64,000 nt of DNA, taken from NCBI GenBank assembly GCA_038869735.1, contig JAWCQO010000002.1:1-64000 (forward strand). The letters are read 5' to 3'. A model generated the notes under the pieces. It was not told the DNA's origin, did no database searches, and saw nothing but the letters and a program-made list of their open reading frames with translations. The position numbers were made by a program, and so were the translations under genes. Every line of letters starts with the position of its first letter. Positions within the stretch are counted from its first letter, which is position 1. Source of the stretch: Candidatus Anstonellales archaeon. Its GTDB lineage: Archaea; Micrarchaeota; Micrarchaeia; Anstonellales; CG1-02-47-40. Positions 6,281 through 14,885 of the stretch are shown here, one piece after another.

Positions 6281-8617
6281 ATGGTAAATATACGCCGCGA
6301 TGGAGATGTGCTAATATTTGACTGCGTAAGTATTCCCTACGAACTATTCTCTCCCAGCTTCATAAATGACATGTTCCATACTCTTTCAACACTTGATTTT
6401 GAACCAAAGCAACTGAGATTTGAGGAAGAGTTAGTTGTTGAGTTTTCTCCACAACAAACGAAGATACTGATTGATTATGTGAAAATAATCCGACAAGTGG
6501 ACTCACTGCGTTTAAAGAAGGAGATTTATGGCCATCCACAGGACGACCGCGTAGCAGCAAGAAGGAAATTACTTTCCGATTTTTATGAGCAAATGTTCAT
6601 GAACCCAGTTCTTGCTCTCCAGACTCTTGATGACTACAAAGAGCCGCAGCCCACAAGGTCTCTTTTCGTTGAAGGGTATAGAACGTTTTTTGCTTGGCTA
6701 AATGGAATTATAAAGGCAATGCGGTCCAATAAATTTTATCTACTTTGTAGGGAGGCTGGCGATGCACAGAGTGTAATTCTATCCTTTGGCGGACTCAGAA
6801 GTTTGCGATATGTCCCACTCCTACAACTATCCGTCCCTCCATACGCAAAGCCACTACAAATAGAAGAGGCAAGATACGAAATAGGGGAAGGTTTAACCGT
6901 ACAGATATATGAAACAGGGAGAGAAGCCCATCTTTATGTTATTGAAAACCCTCTCATAGAAAACCTAAAACCAGAACTAACTGAACTGATGAAATCAAAA
7001 ATAGCGGAGGAGCTGGCAGCGATAAAGGACCAACAGATCGTTTGGGATACCATCTATGAAACTAAATCACGCGAATATTCAGATTACTTTCTTTTAACTG
7101 CATCCTCAAAGTCAATAGAACTCTCAAGCAAGCAAGCATACGCAATGGGACGTGAGGCAGCCTCATGGGTCGTTGGACTGGGCTCTCCAATTGAGAACAT
7201 GTCTCTGGACTGCGAAAATATAACAGATATTTATATAGACTCTCAGAACTCCCCAATTTATATAGAGCACGCAAAGTTTGGCCTGTGCCACACTCTGTGG
7301 AGATACAATACTGAAATGCTCGAATCAGCATTTAGAAACATTGTCTCGCTTACCAAGGAAAGCAGAAAATTCGATTCCAGCAACCCAGTTTTAGATGTGG
7401 TCGTGCGAAGACTTAATCTCAGATGCCATCTCCAACGTCCCCCAGCCACATTCGGCGACCTCCAAGCTGCATTCAGGCTCTCAAAACCAACTCCGTTTAC
7501 ATACCCTCAATACTTCTACTATAAGTCATTTACTCCATTCTTTACGGGCTACGATCACGTGATGGTTTCTCTTGGTTGCTCAGAAGCAGTGCTCGGAATA
7601 AAAGCTGTAGGAAAAACCGCCTTTACTGCTTCAAAAATACTTGCCATAGGCACAAAAAAAAGAATACTCCCTATCCAAGACATAGAAGAAATACCAGTGA
7701 GAGCTTACAGAAAGCGTGGCTTTCATATAGGTGCCATGCGTGTTCAATCCTCAGACAAAGAGGGATTGACTCTACAGCCTAAATCAGCCGAGCTTGACTT
7801 AGTAACGATGGCAAACGCAAGCCTGAGGATGGGGGAGGCGTGTTTAATAATAAATGAAGTGCGCTCGCGCCTTGCACTTCAAGGAGTAATCAACCTTCTA
7901 AACACGCAACCCGGAGTCTTCCTCCTCTATAACCTCCATGCAAGGTCACTATCAGAGATTCAGGATCGTCTTGAGATGGTATTTGGAATCCCTGGCGCAT
8001 CCATGTTTTCAACAGATCGCTATTCATTCCTAAAAAAGCTTCGCTTTGGTAGAAAAGACCGGTTTTATCGTGTGCTTGACAACAGCTTCGAGACAGACGC
8101 GGAACAAAAAACTTTCGTGAAAGTCTTTACGTTCATTCAGGGACCAAGTATAGATTCATCTCAGCTTAAGTGTCTCTTTCTCAAAAACAAAGAGGCCTCA
8201 TCGCCTTCGCTGCGAGGACTTGATCTTGGAAAAATGGAAAAAAATCTGGATATCGAATTCATCCCTCCGGTTATGAAACGAGTTGCGCAAGAGCACATCC
8301 TGCAACCGGAAGACTACATCATGCTCTCATTCCTGTACGCCAAAATTTACTCAGATATTTACGATAAATCTTTAGAACTAAAAAACAAGAACATAACTGA
8401 GCTTGACTTTGTACTGGAGTGTGTTTCAGCTCTCAACATTCTGCTAAAAGAAAAAGAGCGTGAAAATGGAAGCGTCGATTTTGCCGACTTACAGCCCGAA
8501 TGGGAAAGACAGTTTCATGGCCTTTTAAGCGACTTTCTTTTAGGAAAGCTAAACGCAAAAGGCAAGCTAACCTCAAAAGAATTAAACGAAGAGGAAGAGG
8601 GAGAAGTTGATAATTAA
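6281..8617 (+). CDS. Divergent secretion ATPase, GspE/VirB11 superfamily (778 aa)
   Basis: This is probably the hexameric motor of a secretion or pilus system. The first 270 residues are unassigned. The VirB11/GspE N-terminal region follows (SWVVGLGSPIENMSLD, ITDIYIDSQNSPIYIEH). The C-terminal ATPase domain has a Walker A of the form GIKAVGKT, an Asp-box equivalent (RILPIQDIEEIPVR), a Walker B region where the usual GEVR reads NEVR, and a His-box reduced to LHARS. The P-loop lacks the usual GPTGSGKT wording and the CxxC zinc site is not visible, so it is a divergent member. The last 120 residues are extra and acidic at the end. It is read away from the glycosyltransferases and lies 5 kb from the pilin genes. 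Confidence 0.78.
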   Translation: MVNIRRDGDVLIFDCVSIPYELFSPSFINDMFHTLSTLDFEPKQLRFEEELVVEFSPQQTKILIDYVKIIRQVDSLRLKKEIYGHPQDDRVAARRKLLSDFYEQMFMNPVLALQTLDDYKEPQPTRSLFVEGYRTFFAWLNGIIKAMRSNKFYLLCREAGDAQSVILSFGGLRSLRYVPLLQLSVPPYAKPLQIEEARYEIGEGLTVQIYETGREAHLYVIENPLIENLKPELTELMKSKIAEELAAIKDQQIVWDTIYETKSREYSDYFLLTASSKSIELSSKQAYAMGREAASWVVGLGSPIENMSLDCENITDIYIDSQNSPIYIEHAKFGLCHTLWRYNTEMLESAFRNIVSLTKESRKFDSSNPVLDVVVRRLNLRCHLQRPPATFGDLQAAFRLSKPTPFTYPQYFYYKSFTPFFTGYDHVMVSLGCSEAVLGIKAVGKTAFTASKILAIGTKKRILPIQDIEEIPVRAYRKRGFHIGAMRVQSSDKEGLTLQPKSAELDLVTMANASLRMGEACLIINEVRSRLALQGVINLLNTQPGVFLLYNLHARSLSEIQDRLEMVFGIPGASMFSTDRYSFLKKLRFGRKDRFYRVLDNSFETDAEQKTFVKVFTFIQGPSIDSSQLKCLFLKNKEASSPSLRGLDLGKMEKNLDIEFIPPVMKRVAQEHILQPEDYIMLSFLYAKIYSDIYDKSLELKNKNITELDFVLECVSALNILLKEKERENGSVDFADLQPEWERQFHGLLSDFLLGKLNAKGKLTSKELNEEEEGEVDN

Positions 8618-8864
8618 AAAAGAAGACTTGGAACGCATTAAAGAATGGTGCAGAAAAATAAAAGAAAAAGAAAAGAGAACCTATATAATACGAAGAAATC
8701 CATTTCAAAACGAGATTCCTTGGACAAGAACTATCCTGTTCATAGACATAGACAAGCCGAAGGAATATTGCTCACGCCTAAATCTTGTCTATGATTCATC
8801 CACCGACACACTTTGGCGCTTCGTTGACAACAAATGGATCTCTCTAAAGCCCCCAAGCCAGTAA
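8607..8864 (+). CDS. Small hypothetical protein (85 aa) coupled to the secretion ATPase
   Basis: This gene starts with TTG at 8607, inside the last codons of the ATPase gene, after a GAGGAAGAGGGAG purine-rich Shine-Dalgarno region. The 11-base overlap indicates translational coupling. The product begins with a very basic helix rich in Lys and Glu and continues with a short beta-rich part (TILFIDIDKP, LWRFVDNKWISLK). I do not recognise a family. Its position argues for a function with the ATPase, for instance as a small regulator or adaptor. It has no signal peptide and no transmembrane helix. Confidence 0.6.
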   Translation: MIIKKEDLERIKEWCRKIKEKEKRTYIIRRNPFQNEIPWTRTILFIDIDKPKEYCSRLNLVYDSSTDTLWRFVDNKWISLKPPSQ

Positions 8865-9088
8865 CCATCTGTCAATCAAATAAAACCTCCAACCTAATCT
8901 GAACTTCCCAAGCCCCACTTTTGCATCTAGCCTCCTTTTAATCCCACCTCACTTTTCTACAAGCCATCTATTCTACCATGAGTTTTTCCCATACTTTGTC
9001 GTTTTACTAATTTACTGGCTAACTCAGCGCCAAAACAGGTCAAAACAAAATATGTACCTCCCACTCTCTTTAGTTTAGCACAAAAAGT

Positions 9089-9271
9089 CTAGAGCTTGGC
9101 CCGTTCAACAACAACCTTCTTTCCACTAACATTCCATTTCTCAATTATATTCCCGTCGCTGTCGGAAAGGACTACGGTAGTAAAATCATTGCCAACAATC
9201 ATCGTCACTATAGGGTCCTGGCCCGGTTTTGGAGATATTTGAAGCGTAAACGGCTTTTCGGTTGCTGGCAA
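9089..9271 (-). CDS. Small hypothetical protein (60 aa)
   Basis: This is a short frame starting at TTG 9271 with a GAGGGA Shine-Dalgarno motif eight bases upstream. It lies 21 bases after the stop of the gene at 9293-9508 and is probably the second gene of that two-gene operon. The product looks like a small beta-rich domain (TMIVGNDFTTVVLSD, then GNIIEKWNVSGKKVVVE). There is no signal peptide, membrane segment or cysteine. I do not recognise a family. The clean ribosome-binding site and operon spacing support a real gene. Confidence 0.5.
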   Translation of the reverse strand: MPATEKPFTLQISPKPGQDPIVTMIVGNDFTTVVLSDSDGNIIEKWNVSGKKVVVERAKL

Positions 9272-9292
9272 AGCACATCCCTCTTTTATTTA

Positions 9293-9508
9293 TTAGTATG
9301 TGTTCTCCATATCGATTTTTTTTATTGCCTTTGCAAGCATCGAGTCAGGAAATCTTTTTTCAACAATATCTGCAAGCAAGGTAAGCTCCCTCCTCATCTC
9401 GTAAATAACCTCTAACTTTTCCCTCTCGGTCTTTACGGGCACAGACTTTAAATCTATGTTAAGTCCGCTCAGGGACTCAGAATAAAAGCTTTTTTGTTTG
9501 AAAGCCAT
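9293..9508 (-). CDS. Small hypothetical protein (71 aa), helical
   Basis: The product is charged and predicted to be largely helical (EREKLEVIYEMRRELTLLADIVEKRF), with no membrane segment. The ATG at 9508 lies about 25 bp from the centre of the palindromic TATA box at 9529-9538, which fits a leaderless transcript. It is divergent from the DHH nuclease gene and may be co-regulated with it through the shared promoter. No family is recognised. It is the first gene of a probable two-gene operon. Confidence 0.6.
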   Translation of the reverse strand: MAFKQKSFYSESLSGLNIDLKSVPVKTEREKLEVIYEMRRELTLLADIVEKRFPDSMLAKAIKKIDMENTY

Positions 9509-9528
9509 AAGTTATTTGTGCCGTTCCA

Positions 9529-9538
9529 TATTTAAATA
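9529..9538. promoter_or_regulatory. Perfectly palindromic TATA box shared by divergent genes
   Basis: TATTTAAATA is its own reverse complement. Its centre is about 25.5 bp from the ATG at 9508 on the minus strand and about 29.5 bp from the ATG at 9563 on the plus strand. Both distances fit TBP-directed initiation at or near the start codon, so a single symmetric TATA element may serve both genes. Confidence 0.7.
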
Positions 9539-9562
9539 CATCTCATCTGCAAGATATGTTTC

Positions 9563-10879
9563 ATGTCGAAGTCAGAATTTCTTAGAAGATGTAAGGAAAT
9601 AAGAGAGCGAGTTTTGAGTTATAAAAATCCACTCATAATAAACCACTTTGATTGCGACGGAATCGCAAGCGGAGCAATAACAGCAATAGCTCTAACCAAA
9701 ATGAAAAAAAAATATAATATTATAACCGTAAGGAAGCTTGACACAAAAACAATCGAATCAGCAATAAGGCACTCGGAGAAAGATGGAGAAGTCATCTTCG
9801 TCGACCTTGGAGGCGCATCACAAGAGATAGACAAGATAGAAGAAGGCGTAATTCTTGACCACCACCAAACTGATGGCACAAAACTACTTCAAGCAAATCC
9901 ACACCTTTTTGGCTTTGATGGAGGAACCGAAATAAGCTCATCAGGGGTTGCGTATCTTGTTTTTGGAATAAGGCCGGATCTCGCAGTAGTAGGGGCAATA
10001 GGAGACATGCAATATCCGCTCTCGGGTCTTAATAGGTTTCTCCTTGAAGAAGGAATGAAAACAGGAGAGGTCCAGATAAAAATAGACCTCCGACTATATG
10101 GAAGAGGCTCACGCCCGCTTGCTCAGATGCTTGAGTTTGCAGATGACCCTCCCCTCCCTCACTTAAGCGCAAATCCTCGGGCATGTGTGGAATTCCTCGA
10201 AAAAAATGGATTTTGGAGCGAGGACAAAAGAAACAAGAGCTATTATGATTTGAGCACTGAGGAGCAAAAAAAGTTTGTTGACTCACTCATACTCTTTTTA
10301 GCTCAAGGAGGAAATGAGGATATCGCAAAGCAGATAATCGGTGAGGTCTATACCTTCCCAAAACAGGATATAAAAACTGAGCTATATGATGCAAGCGACT
10401 TTTCAACACTTCTAAACGCCTGCGGGAGACACAATAAACCAGAAATAGGTATAGGTGTATGTATGGGTGATAAAAACGCATATCAAGAAGCCTCTCTGCT
10501 ACTTGCAAAGCACAGAAAAAAACTCAGAGAAGGCCTCTCTTTTGCATCTTCCCACCTACAAGATTTTGGAAAGTTTCTCTTTTTAGATGCAAGGGGAGTG
10601 ATAGACGATGGAATAATTGGCGTTGTGGCAGGAATGGTTCTTCCTCCAAACTCCAAAAAACCTATTTTTGCAATAGCCACTGATGATATAGGGGGCATAA
10701 AGGTTTCAGCACGTGCTAATAATGCCCTTGTAACCAAAGGTCTAAATCTGGGGCTAATTCTTAAGCTGTCTTCAGTTGCTGTTGGCGGAGCTGGCGGAGG
10801 GCACAAGGTTGCAGCTGGTGCTCAGATACCAAAAGAAAAGTTAAATGATTTCCTACTAAAATTAAATTCAAATTTATAA
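9563..10879 (+). CDS. DHH-family phosphoesterase, archaeal RecJ/GAN-like (438 aa)
   Basis: This is a metal-dependent nuclease of the DHH/DHHA1 superfamily. Archaeal members (GAN type) degrade single-stranded DNA or RNA, and some bind GINS at the replication fork. Motif I is NHFDCDGIASGAI near residue 30, motif II includes VDLGG, motif III is ILDHHQTDG near residue 98, and the DHHA1 domain ends with GGAGGGHKVAAG near residue 412. The length is normal for the family. The ATG is placed by the TATA box at 9529-9538, giving a leaderless start. It is probably monocistronic. I cannot tell whether it is the GINS partner or a nanoRNase-like paralogue. Confidence 0.82.
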   Translation: MSKSEFLRRCKEIRERVLSYKNPLIINHFDCDGIASGAITAIALTKMKKKYNIITVRKLDTKTIESAIRHSEKDGEVIFVDLGGASQEIDKIEEGVILDHHQTDGTKLLQANPHLFGFDGGTEISSSGVAYLVFGIRPDLAVVGAIGDMQYPLSGLNRFLLEEGMKTGEVQIKIDLRLYGRGSRPLAQMLEFADDPPLPHLSANPRACVEFLEKNGFWSEDKRNKSYYDLSTEEQKKFVDSLILFLAQGGNEDIAKQIIGEVYTFPKQDIKTELYDASDFSTLLNACGRHNKPEIGIGVCMGDKNAYQEASLLLAKHRKKLREGLSFASSHLQDFGKFLFLDARGVIDDGIIGVVAGMVLPPNSKKPIFAIATDDIGGIKVSARANNALVTKGLNLGLILKLSSVAVGGAGGGHKVAAGAQIPKEKLNDFLLKLNSNL

Positions 10880-10925
10880 CAAACTCAAATTTATAATCAA
10901 ATAGCAAAAAAGACAGCAACATAGA

Positions 10926-11672
10926 GTGACGCAGATGTCTCTAAACGCGCTTGGAATAGTAAAGACTTCCTTCTCGCTTTACATAAAAAACATGCCGGCA
11001 CTTGTTTGGGCTACGCTAACTTACCTTATCTCCGTAGCCGTGTCAAATGGAGCGGCAATTAGCATTGTCCTGATATTTTTTCTTATTATGGCTGCATTTG
11101 AAGTCCCTTCACTTATATTTACAATTGTTCTTACACTGGCCGCATCCTCCGTCTTAGTTGCTCTTTTTTACGTGCTTTCCGCCCTTAAGTGTGGGTATTT
11201 TCAGATGTGCAATATTGCAAGCAGAGGAGGCTCAGCTTCAGTTCTTGGATTTTTAGAATACTCCTCAAGAAAGGCCCTTCCAGCTTTCCTAATAGAGGTT
11301 GTCCAGCTTTTTGTAATTATCCTCTTTCTCATTCCGCCTCTCATCGTATATTTTTTATCAGCAAACAAACTAATTTCATTCTTTTTGTTCTTGGCTTTCC
11401 TTGTCTTTGGAGTTGGCGCCTCCTTCATCTTTTCTCTAGCCTTGCCGTCCAATATAATGGATGGCACTAACACAATAAACTCATTAAAGCGTTCAATAAA
11501 ATATGTAGGAAAGTATCCTCTCAGATACGGATTGGTAATCCTAATCAATATCTCGATTACCTCAATAGTGTCTCTAGTCCCATTTTTTGGGTTACTTCTT
11601 GTAGTATTCTTTGCCTTGCCACTGTTCGTGATATCTCTCTTTGTTTTTTATGTTGAAGTGCGCACGCTTTAA
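10926..11672 (+). CDS. Polytopic membrane protein, unknown function (248 aa)
   Basis: The product has about six hydrophobic helices separated by short basic loops and lacks a signal peptide. The order of segments (short amphipathic start, helix pairs, conserved-looking basic loop SLKRSIKYVGKYPLRYG before the last pair) recalls the loosely defined family of archaeal and bacterial DUF4013/DUF7847-like membrane proteins, but this is only an impression. The start is GTG at 10926, with an ATG three codons later as alternative. A TTTATAA box at about 10890-10896 precedes it by about 33 bp. It stands alone between the nuclease gene and prs. Confidence 0.6.
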   Translation: MTQMSLNALGIVKTSFSLYIKNMPALVWATLTYLISVAVSNGAAISIVLIFFLIMAAFEVPSLIFTIVLTLAASSVLVALFYVLSALKCGYFQMCNIASRGGSASVLGFLEYSSRKALPAFLIEVVQLFVIILFLIPPLIVYFLSANKLISFFLFLAFLVFGVGASFIFSLALPSNIMDGTNTINSLKRSIKYVGKYPLRYGLVILINISITSIVSLVPFFGLLLVVFFALPLFVISLFVFYVEVRTL

Positions 11673-11737
11673 AAAATTGAAAAAGCAGAATAACACTTTA
11701 TAATAACTAAGATGCAAATTATTTCAGGGGGGGTTGG

Positions 11738-12580
11738 ATGATACTATTTAGTCCAAATTGCTCAGATCTCGGCGTCCCAAACATAGAAATAAAGAAATTC
11801 CCAGACGGTGAAAACTATCTTCGAGTCCCTTCTTTAAAGGATGCAGAGGGAAACCAAGTAACGTTATTCCATCGCGCTTATCCTTCGCAGGATTCCTCAC
11901 TCATCCAGCTTTTCCTCCTGCTTAAAACTCTAAAGAGAGCCACAGATAAAATAACAGCTGTAATCCCATACCTTCCCTATGCTCGCCAGGACAAAATGGT
12001 CTTGGAGGGAGAGTCAAAAAGCTCAGAGTCAATCTGCAACATAATATCTGAATCTGGATGTAAGGAGCTTGTGACGTTCGATGCGCACTTTCTAAAAATG
12101 AAAGGAACTTATAGGTATGGGAACCTAAAAATACGCAATCTAAGTCTTAGCGACGAACTTATATCCTACCTCTACTCTGAGTGTACAAATCCAGTTATAA
12201 TCTCTCCTGACAAAGGCGCTTCCTATATGGTCGTAGAGCGCGGAGGCCTTTCTATGGAGAAAAAAAGAAAAGGCTATGAGCAATCAGAACTTGCAGAACG
12301 AAAGGTAAGTATAATGAAAACCGATGCAAAAATGGAAGACAGAGACGTAATAATCATAGATGATATGATTGCTGGCGGAGGTACAATGGCCCGAGCGGTT
12401 GATATCTGCAAGAAGAAGGGAGCAAGGAAAATATATTGCGGAGCAACTCATGGATTATTTCTTGGAGATTCAGCTAATAAAATACTCAGTGCTGGGGCAG
12501 AGGAAATTGTTGTATCAAATACAATACTATCCCCCTATTCAAAAATAAACTTTATGGACAAGCTTAGGGGTCTTATATAG
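11738..12580 (+). CDS. prs: Ribose-phosphate pyrophosphokinase (280 aa)
   Basis: This enzyme makes PRPP from ribose 5-phosphate and ATP, the precursor used by the purine genes at 57539-64000. Recognisable parts are the N-terminal FPDGE segment, the flexible catalytic loop (PYLPYARQDK, residues about 82-91), the ribose-5-phosphate and PRPP-binding loop VIIIDDMIAGGGTMARA near residue 207, and the RKIYCGATHGLF strand. At 280 residues it has the compact length typical of archaeal PRPP synthetases. A GGGGGGTTGG Shine-Dalgarno region lies just before the ATG. Its stop codon directly abuts the cysS start, so the two genes form an operon. Confidence 0.93.
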   Translation: MILFSPNCSDLGVPNIEIKKFPDGENYLRVPSLKDAEGNQVTLFHRAYPSQDSSLIQLFLLLKTLKRATDKITAVIPYLPYARQDKMVLEGESKSSESICNIISESGCKELVTFDAHFLKMKGTYRYGNLKIRNLSLSDELISYLYSECTNPVIISPDKGASYMVVERGGLSMEKKRKGYEQSELAERKVSIMKTDAKMEDRDVIIIDDMIAGGGTMARAVDICKKKGARKIYCGATHGLFLGDSANKILSAGAEEIVVSNTILSPYSKINFMDKLRGLI

Positions 12581-14026
12581 ATGAGAATATACAACACCTT
12601 CACCAGAAGCAAAGAGGAATTCAAACCTATAAAAGAAGGACAAGTTTCAATGTACGTTTGTGGCATCACTACTTACGACTATACTCACCTCGGCCACGCA
12701 AGAACCTTTGTTTCGTTTGATGTCATAAGAAGATATCTAATCTACAAGGGCTACAAAGTGAGCTACGTTCAAAACGTAACCGACATCGATGATAAAATAA
12801 TAAATCGGGCAAAAGAAACTGGTGAAGACCCACTTGCGCTATCCAACCGATTTGATATACTATCAAGAGAAGACCTCAACTCGCTAGGCATTCTCAAAGC
12901 TGACGCATATCCTCGCGTTAGCGAAAACATTAATGAAATAATCTCGTTGGTCCAGCGGCTTATCGAAAAGGGGTTTGCGTATAAAACGCAAACCGGCGTC
13001 TATTTCTCAGTTGAGAAATTCAAAGCATATGGCAAACTCTCCCACCAGAAGCTTTCAAAAATAAAGGCTGGGGCAAGAGTTGAAGTTGGAGAGACGAAAA
13101 AGAATCCAGCAGACTTTGCTTTATGGAAAATCACAAGTGAAGATGAACTTGGTTTTCCATCTCCTTTTGGACGGGGGAGACCAGGATGGCACATAGAATG
13201 CTCTGCAATGTCCCTAAAATACCACGGAGAAACATTTGACATTCATGGTGGAGCGCAAGACTTAATCTTCCCCCACCACGAAAACGAGATAGCACAGTCA
13301 GAATGCGCAAATGGAAAAAAATTTGTACAATATTGGATGCATGTCGGATTTCTAACCGTAAATGGAGAGAAAATGTCAAAGTCCCTTGGTAATTTCATTA
13401 CTGTTAGGGATGCGCTAAAAAAATTCACTCCACACGCCATTCGCATGTTTTTTATACAGACACACTACCGAAGTCCAATAGACTTTTCAGAGAAATCAGT
13501 CATAAGCGCTCAGAATGCTCTTACAAGCATATACAACACTCTCAAAAGTGCAAGAGAAACGGCTCTCTCAGCTTCCAACGTACCAGATAACGAACTCGAA
13601 CTCAAAATATCCAAAACCTATAAACTCTTTGAAGATAGAATGGATGACGATTTTGATACTCCAAGTGCGCTGGCTGCTCTCTTCAGATTAGTTTCCCTTA
13701 CCAACACCCATATTTCTTCTGACAATCCATCTGCGCCCTCACTATCCCTTGCAGCCAACAAAATAGAGTCTATCCTAAAGCTCTTTGCTCTCATGCCGCC
13801 TCAAAAATCCCTCCCCCTTGCTCCAATCCAAAAAATACTAATCTCTTACGGAATCAAACAGCCCCCTAACACAGCGGAGGCATGCATAAATCAGCTTATC
13901 GAAATGCGGAATTCTGCAAGAAAGAAAAAGAATTTTGAGCTTTCAGATAAAATCAGGGCAGAGCTTGCAAAAGTGGGAGTAATCCTTGAAGATAGTGGAG
14001 ATAAAACAACCTATAAAATATGCTAA
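12581..14026 (+). CDS. cysS: Cysteinyl-tRNA synthetase (481 aa)
   Basis: This class I aminoacyl-tRNA synthetase charges tRNA-Cys. The HIGH signature is HLGH within YVCGITTYDYTHLGHART, whose first cysteine is a zinc ligand. Further zinc ligands sit at HIECS and HHENE, and KMSKSLGN is the KMSKS loop. The anticodon-binding C-terminal domain (QLIEMRNSARKKKNFELSD) is intact and the length is standard. The ATG follows the prs stop without a gap. Its presence shows that this archaeon charges Cys directly and does not depend solely on the SepRS/SepCysS route. Confidence 0.96.
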   Translation: MRIYNTFTRSKEEFKPIKEGQVSMYVCGITTYDYTHLGHARTFVSFDVIRRYLIYKGYKVSYVQNVTDIDDKIINRAKETGEDPLALSNRFDILSREDLNSLGILKADAYPRVSENINEIISLVQRLIEKGFAYKTQTGVYFSVEKFKAYGKLSHQKLSKIKAGARVEVGETKKNPADFALWKITSEDELGFPSPFGRGRPGWHIECSAMSLKYHGETFDIHGGAQDLIFPHHENEIAQSECANGKKFVQYWMHVGFLTVNGEKMSKSLGNFITVRDALKKFTPHAIRMFFIQTHYRSPIDFSEKSVISAQNALTSIYNTLKSARETALSASNVPDNELELKISKTYKLFEDRMDDDFDTPSALAALFRLVSLTNTHISSDNPSAPSLSLAANKIESILKLFALMPPQKSLPLAPIQKILISYGIKQPPNTAEACINQLIEMRNSARKKKNFELSDKIRAELAKVGVILEDSGDKTTYKIC

Positions 14027-14116
14027 CGTCCAAAAACAAACGCACAAAGCCTATAAAGTAAAAATCCAGTTCGCTAACAACATATAAAATTCTAAATCTA
14101 TAAAACCCACTCTACA

Positions 14117-14144
14117 AATTCAAAAATAAGAATTCAAAAATAAG
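14117..14144. repeat. Two tandem 14-bp repeats in the intergenic spacer
   Basis: AATTCAAAAATAAG occurs twice back to back (14117-14130 and 14131-14144), followed by a degenerate third copy. The surrounding 160-base spacer between convergent cysS and the minus-strand gene is AT-rich and poor in G. No gene or promoter is apparent in it. Confidence 0.7.
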
Positions 14145-14189
14145 ACCTCAAAGATAAACATGATTCCCTCTACTCCCTCCTATTACTTT

Positions 14190-14795
14190 TCAAGTAACAC
14201 TTTCAACAAAACTCTCTATCGCCCTCATATAACCATCAACATATCTCCGATCTTCTTTTAGATTATACTTCGCTGCGTAATATGAGGCCGACATTATGTC
14301 ATAATAGGCTTTTCCAAACGCAATTTCAAAGCTAATTTCATCGCGAGATACATCACCTATAGAGAGCAAGGACGCAAGCTCTTTAAGTTGCCGAAGTGCT
14401 TCCTTTCCTCTCTTTGTCAGTTTTATTCCATCCCGTTTTCTTAGGAGTGAGAGAACCCAATTAATCATTGCAGTAACAGTCTGCTTCAAATAAGCCAGAA
14501 AGCTTTGTTTGATTTCTGTTCTCTCCCCCAATAATGCTGCCTCCTTCATTGTTTGCGATATCTCCGAAAGATCAACTATATTAACAACCTGTCCTTCCCC
14601 TTTCATCTGCTGGCGGAGCTGAGCATCTAACTTTGCAATTTCGGATATAGCTTTCATTTCCTTCAACTGGTCCTCATAGATGGCTTGCGATTCCAAAAGA
14701 AGGCTTACTGACCTAAAGTCAGGTCTAATCCTAACGGTCTCCTCTTTAACAAAATTGTCTCTCTTTTTGTGTGTTCTCCTGCTAGATGCAGACAT
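14190..14795 (-). CDS. Hypothetical protein at the end of the ribosomal/ftsY cluster (201 aa)
   Basis: This charged, mostly helical cytosolic protein has no signal peptide. Its middle holds one moderately hydrophobic stretch (TVTAMINWVLSLLRKR) followed by KLTKRGKEALRQLKELASLL, which resembles the recognition half of a winged helix. The rest (YYDIMSASYYAAKYNLKEDRRYVDGYMRAI) is rich in Tyr and Ala. I do not recognise a family. The ATG has a GAAGGG motif a few bases upstream. It lies 90 bases downstream of ftsY on the same strand and may be co-transcribed, so a role in membrane targeting or translation is possible but unsupported. Confidence 0.65.
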   Translation of the reverse strand: MSASSRRTHKKRDNFVKEETVRIRPDFRSVSLLLESQAIYEDQLKEMKAISEIAKLDAQLRQQMKGEGQVVNIVDLSEISQTMKEAALLGERTEIKQSFLAYLKQTVTAMINWVLSLLRKRDGIKLTKRGKEALRQLKELASLLSIGDVSRDEISFEIAFGKAYYDIMSASYYAAKYNLKEDRRYVDGYMRAIESFVESVT

Positions 14796-14885
14796 TAAAA
14801 CCCTTCAGGCACACGCCTGCCTACTGGTCGCTAATTTTACTTTTCTTGAAAAATTTATAAACCCATCTTTTACGTTGCAGGGTTT

